This document shows positions 5,767-8,457 of a stretch of DNA of 8,457 bases, piece after piece (position 1 is the stretch's first letter; the number at the start of each line of letters is the position of its first letter). The stretch spans positions 4,659 through 13,115 of the forward strand of contig DJFA01000043.1 in NCBI GenBank assembly GCA_002431975.1. Direction: 5' to 3'. Both the position numbers and the translations under genes were made by a program. Source of the stretch: Ruminococcus sp. UBA5884 (GTDB taxonomy: Bacteria; Bacillota; Clostridia; Oscillospirales; Ruminococcaceae). A model generated the notes under the pieces. That model saw only the letters and a program-made list of their open reading frames with translations. It was not told the origin of the DNA and did not search any database.

Positions 5767-6357
5767 ATGTATTTTTTACTCAGAAAAATAGTTCTGCTTG
5801 TATATAAGATAGCCTATAATCTTTCATTTGAAGGGCTTGAAAATATCCCTGATGATGGAGGCTACATATATGCGAGCAATCATAGAAGCTATGCCGACCC
5901 TGTGCTTATAAGCATTCCGGTTAAAAAACGCTTTGTATATATGGCTAAGGAGGAACTGTTTAAAAATCCTTTTTTTGCCGCACTTATAAGAATGATGGGA
6001 GCATTCCCTGTTGTGAGGGGAAGCGGTGATATGAAAGTTATAGATACCGCTGTTGAAAAGCTTGAATCCGGAAAGAATCTTGTTATATTTCCGGAAGGAA
6101 CACGTTCAAAGGACGGAAAAGTCGGAAAAGGCAAAACAGGTGTTGCAATGATTGCCGCAATGACAGGTGCAGATGTAATACCTGTCGGAATAGTTTTTGA
6201 GGGGAAACTCTCATTCCGTAAAAAAGTAGTGGTAAAATACGGAAAACCAGTCCATTCAGAACAGCTTGCACTCAGTGAAAAGCCGTCACCTAAAGAGCTT
6301 AAAGCTGTAAAGCTTAAAATTATGGACAGCATTACAGAGCTTGTGGAGGAAAATTAA
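5767..6357 (+). CDS. plsC: 1-acyl-sn-glycerol-3-phosphate acyltransferase (PlsC family)
   Basis: A 196-residue membrane-associated acyltransferase, expected to add the second acyl chain to lysophosphatidic acid to form phosphatidic acid. The catalytic HX4D motif is NHRSYAD (His39, Asp44); VVRGSGD (82–88) fits the second conserved block; the substrate-binding motif is FPEGTRS (108–114); and VIPVGI (137–142) fits the last block. Residues 2–20 (YFLLRKIVLLVYKIAYNLS) are hydrophobic and could bind the membrane. Length is slightly short but normal for clostridial PlsC-like proteins; the exact acceptor is inferred from the family. ATG 5767 follows the cmk stop by 1 nt, with GAAGG (5757–5761) as ribosome binding site, and the next gene follows by 3 nt, so translation is probably coupled along the operon. 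Confidence 0.93.
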   Translation: MYFLLRKIVLLVYKIAYNLSFEGLENIPDDGGYIYASNHRSYADPVLISIPVKKRFVYMAKEELFKNPFFAALIRMMGAFPVVRGSGDMKVIDTAVEKLESGKNLVIFPEGTRSKDGKVGKGKTGVAMIAAMTGADVIPVGIVFEGKLSFRKKVVVKYGKPVHSEQLALSEKPSPKELKAVKLKIMDSITELVEEN

Positions 6358-6360
6358 GCT

Positions 6361-8310
6361 ATGCCAGAGATAACGCTTGCCAAATCAGCCGGATTCTGCT
6401 TCGGAGTAGACCGTGCTGTGAAGCTTGTATACAAGGAACTTGACAAGGGCGGAAAAGTATGTACTCTCGGCCCTATAATCCATAATCAGAACGTTGTGGA
6501 CGACCTTAAAAAGAAAGGAGTCCGCATAATAGAAAAAATAGATGAGCTTGAACCGGACGAACGTGTTGTAATACGTTCTCATGGAGTAGGCAAGAGCATT
6601 TATGATGAAATTGCAGAAAAAGGAAATCAATGTATAGATGCCACCTGTCCTTTCGTGTCAAAAATTCATAAAATTGTAAGAGAAAAATCTGAACAGGGTT
6701 ATGAAATAATGATAGCCGGTGACCTGTTTCATCCGGAAGTGGAAGGAATTGTAGGACATTGCATAAAAAAACCTGTAGTTTTCAGCGATGAACAGGAACT
6801 TAAAAAATTTTTTTTAAAAAATCCGGATTTTTTGAAAAAAAAGGTTGCAATTGTCGCACAAACAACGTATAATATAATTAGGTGGAGATTGTGCCTTGAT
6901 ATGCTGCCAAAGGACAATCCGGATATTGAGATTTTTGAAACAATATGCAATGCAACAGCTGCACGTCAGTCAAATGCAATTGAGCTTGCAAAAAAATCTG
7001 ATGCCATGATTGTAATAGGAGGTATGCACAGTTCAAATACTGTCAAACTCTATAATGTTTGCAGTCAGTATTGCCCTTCGTATCATATCGAGGACTCAGG
7101 CGGACTTGACGGAATTAATCTGTCATATGCCAAAAATATTGGTATTACTGCCGGAGCATCTACCCCGGCTTATATAATTAAGGAGGTACAGTCACACATG
7201 AGTGAAAATCTGACAAAAACTGGCGAAGAAAATTTTGAGGAAATGTTGGAACAGACATTTAAAAAAATACATACAGGAGAGAAGGTTACAGGCAAAATCG
7301 TTAAGGTTGACAACAATGAAGTAATCGTTGACCTTGGCACAAAGCATACAGGCTATGTTTCTCTGGACGAGCTTACTAACGACCCGGACAAGAAACCGTC
7401 TGATATCGTAAGTGTTGATGACGAAGTTGAATTTATCGTCCTCAAGGTAAATGACCAGGAAGGTACTGCACAGCTTTCAAAGAAAAAGGTTGACGAGCTT
7501 GCAGGCTTTGACAATATCAATAAAGCCTGTGAATCAGGCGAAATCGTTGAAGGTACTGTTCAGAATGTAGTAAAAGGCGGCATTCTTGTTTCATGCCTTG
7601 GCGTAAGAGTATTCGTTCCTGCATCACAGACAGGCGTAAGCCGTGACGGAAATCTTGAATCACTCCTCAAGAAAAAGGTAAACCTCAAGATACTTGAAGT
7701 AAATATGTCACGCCACAGAGCTGTAGGTTCAATCAGAGCCGCAAAGAAGGCTGAAAAGGACGAAGCTCAGAAGAAATTCTGGGAAACTGCTGAAGTAGGT
7801 GCTGTTTATAAGGGTGAAGTAAAATCCATCACAAATTACGGTGCATTTGTTGACCTCGGCGGAATTGACGGAATGGTTCATATTTCTGAACTTTCATGGA
7901 ACAGAATCAAGCATCCTTCAGAAGTTGTTAAAATCGGCGATGTTATCGAAGTTTACATCAAAGACCTCGATAAGGAATCAGGAAGAATTTCTCTCGGATA
8001 CAAGAAAAATTCTGATAATCCGTGGGAAAAATTCAGAAATGAATTCAGTATCGGCGATGTAGTACCGGCTAAGATAGTTTCAATAACTCCATTCGGTGCA
8101 TTCGCTCAGATTATTGAAGGCGTTGACGGTCTTATCCATATATCACAGCTCGCTGACAAGAGAGTTGATGATGTAAAGGAAATCGTTCAGGTTGGTCAGA
8201 CAGTTAATGTTAAAATTACAGATGTTGACTATGACAAGAAACGTATCAGCATTTCAATGAGAGCTCTTATCGGAAATAACGGAGAAAATTCTGAAGAAGA
8301 AGCAGAATAA
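6361..8310 (+). CDS. ispH-rpsA: Bifunctional HMBPP reductase (IspH)–30S ribosomal protein S1 fusion
   Basis: A 649-residue fusion. Residues 1–279 are IspH (LytB), the last enzyme of the MEP pathway, which reduces HMBPP to IPP and DMAPP using a [4Fe-4S] cluster. Cluster cysteines are Cys13, Cys96 and Cys196, and active-site residues His41, His74, His124 and Glu126 sit at positions very close to those in E. coli IspH. Residues 280–649 carry four S1 RNA-binding domains at about 306–376, 393–460, 480–548 and 565–636, followed by an acidic tail (EEEAE); this matches the four-domain S1 of Firmicutes. The frame is unbroken and this fusion is known in clostridia, so it is not a sequencing error. The start is ATG 6361 with GGAGGA (6345–6350) 10 nt upstream, inside the end of plsC. 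A second translation start probably exists at 7198. Confidence 0.96.
   Translation: MPEITLAKSAGFCFGVDRAVKLVYKELDKGGKVCTLGPIIHNQNVVDDLKKKGVRIIEKIDELEPDERVVIRSHGVGKSIYDEIAEKGNQCIDATCPFVSKIHKIVREKSEQGYEIMIAGDLFHPEVEGIVGHCIKKPVVFSDEQELKKFFLKNPDFLKKKVAIVAQTTYNIIRWRLCLDMLPKDNPDIEIFETICNATAARQSNAIELAKKSDAMIVIGGMHSSNTVKLYNVCSQYCPSYHIEDSGGLDGINLSYAKNIGITAGASTPAYIIKEVQSHMSENLTKTGEENFEEMLEQTFKKIHTGEKVTGKIVKVDNNEVIVDLGTKHTGYVSLDELTNDPDKKPSDIVSVDDEVEFIVLKVNDQEGTAQLSKKKVDELAGFDNINKACESGEIVEGTVQNVVKGGILVSCLGVRVFVPASQTGVSRDGNLESLLKKKVNLKILEVNMSRHRAVGSIRAAKKAEKDEAQKKFWETAEVGAVYKGEVKSITNYGAFVDLGGIDGMVHISELSWNRIKHPSEVVKIGDVIEVYIKDLDKESGRISLGYKKNSDNPWEKFRNEFSIGDVVPAKIVSITPFGAFAQIIEGVDGLIHISQLADKRVDDVKEIVQVGQTVNVKITDVDYDKKRISISMRALIGNNGENSEEEAE
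6802..6842. repeat. Symmetric A/T homopolymer tracts inside the ispH part
   Basis: A6–T8–A6 (6802–6821) runs into the perfect palindrome AAAAAATCCGGATTTTTT (6816–6833), then G and A8 (6835–6842). The encoded residues (about 148–161) are a Lys/Phe-rich surface-like segment and the frame is intact. T8 and A8 are slippage-prone. Confidence 0.6.
7180..7200 (+). promoter_or_regulatory. Internal ribosome binding site and ATG for a stand-alone S1 protein
   Basis: AAGGAGGT (7180–7187) is a perfect Shine-Dalgarno sequence 10 nt before an in-frame ATG at 7198–7200. The ATG is Met280, exactly at the end of the IspH domain and ahead of the first S1 domain. Translation from here would give a 370-residue four-domain S1 (7198–8310). 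The SD bases also encode Lys-Glu-Val, common at the IspH C-terminus, so chance cannot be excluded by sequence alone. Confidence 0.6.
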
Positions 8311-8333
8311 TTCTCTTTTCATCTGCAAAAATG

Positions 8334-8365
8334 GCGGCTGTCTGTAAAAGGATAAGCCGCTTTTT
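8334..8365 (+). terminator. Rho-independent terminator of the cmk–plsC–ispH/rpsA operon
   Basis: GCGGCT (8334–8339) pairs with AGCCGC (8355–8360) across a 15-nt loop, followed directly by TTTTT (8361–8365), 23 nt after the stop codon. The loop is rather long, but position and T-run fit. An alternative hairpin GATAAGC/GCTTATC (8351–8357/8366–8372) overlaps it and is followed on the minus strand by CTTTT, so the site may also work weakly in reverse. Confidence 0.75.
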
Positions 8366-8441
8366 GCTTATCGGTTATAAAAAAACGCAAATTCGACAAT
8401 AAAATTTTATGATTCAAAATAAGGGATTTTTCTTATATTTT

Positions 8442-8457
8442 GTAGGGGCGACCATCG
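8442..8457 (+). repeat. Palindromic repeat unit E (forward, cut by window end)
   Basis: GTAGGGGCGACCATCG matches the first 14 bases of the unit A core (GTAGGGGCGACCAT) and diverges at the last two before the window ends. The bases before it (GATTTTTCT, then TATATTTT) also resemble those before unit A (GATTTTTCTATTC), so the shared element begins upstream of the palindrome. Confidence 0.75.

Noticed and set aside
5889..6332. 147-residue open frame on the minus strand
   Set aside because: It lies wholly antisense to plsC, which has all its motifs; the minus-strand translation is Ser/Thr-rich low-quality sequence with no recognisable family.
6361..8310. Assembly or frameshift error joining ispH to rpsA
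   Set aside because: The frame runs through the junction without a stop or an odd indel, and the same fusion is known in clostridia.

Overview
The window reads as a stretch of ordinary bacterial chromosome from a low-to-moderate GC member of the Firmicutes/Clostridia. The family Oscillospiraceae (Ruminococcus-like) is my best guess. The grounds are the IspH–ribosomal protein S1 fusion, the AGGAGG-type ribosome binding sites, heavy use of ATA and AGA codons, and palindromic GTAGGGGCGA...TCGCCC intergenic repeats. The genus is inferred from these traits, not proven. Every real gene is on the + strand.

Left block (1–4812): five tightly packed genes, probably one transcript. They are a YgiQ-type radical SAM protein (5' end cut off by the window edge), a ComEC-like metallo-beta-lactamase-fold lipoprotein overlapping it by 19 bp, a small DUF3006 protein, a MurR/RpiR-type HTH–SIS regulator starting with GTG, and an HI0933/BaiN-like FAD-binding oxidoreductase overlapping the regulator by about 11 bp.

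Middle gap (4813–5084): 272 bp without a gene. It holds four copies of a short palindromic repeat, one forward and three reverse, at a near-regular pitch of about 43–50 bp. It also holds a separate 17-bp palindrome and a small hairpin immediately before the cmk ribosome binding site. Two of the repeat units differ by a compensatory base-pair change in the stem. A further copy begins at the right edge (8442–8457), so the element is dispersed.

Right block (5085–8310): a compact housekeeping operon of cmk (CMP kinase), plsC (lysophosphatidate acyltransferase) and an ispH–rpsA fusion, with 1 and 3 nt between genes. It links nucleotide supply, phospholipid synthesis, isoprenoid precursors and translation. 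A hairpin plus T-run at 8334–8365 closes it.

The observation I rate highest is at the IspH/S1 junction. A perfect AAGGAGGT Shine-Dalgarno sequence lies 10 nt before an in-frame ATG (7198) exactly between the enzyme and the S1 domains, and synonymous codon use changes sharply at the same point. This suggests that the S1 part is also made separately, at a higher level, from inside the fused gene. I found no phage, transposase, CRISPR, defence or tRNA genes.
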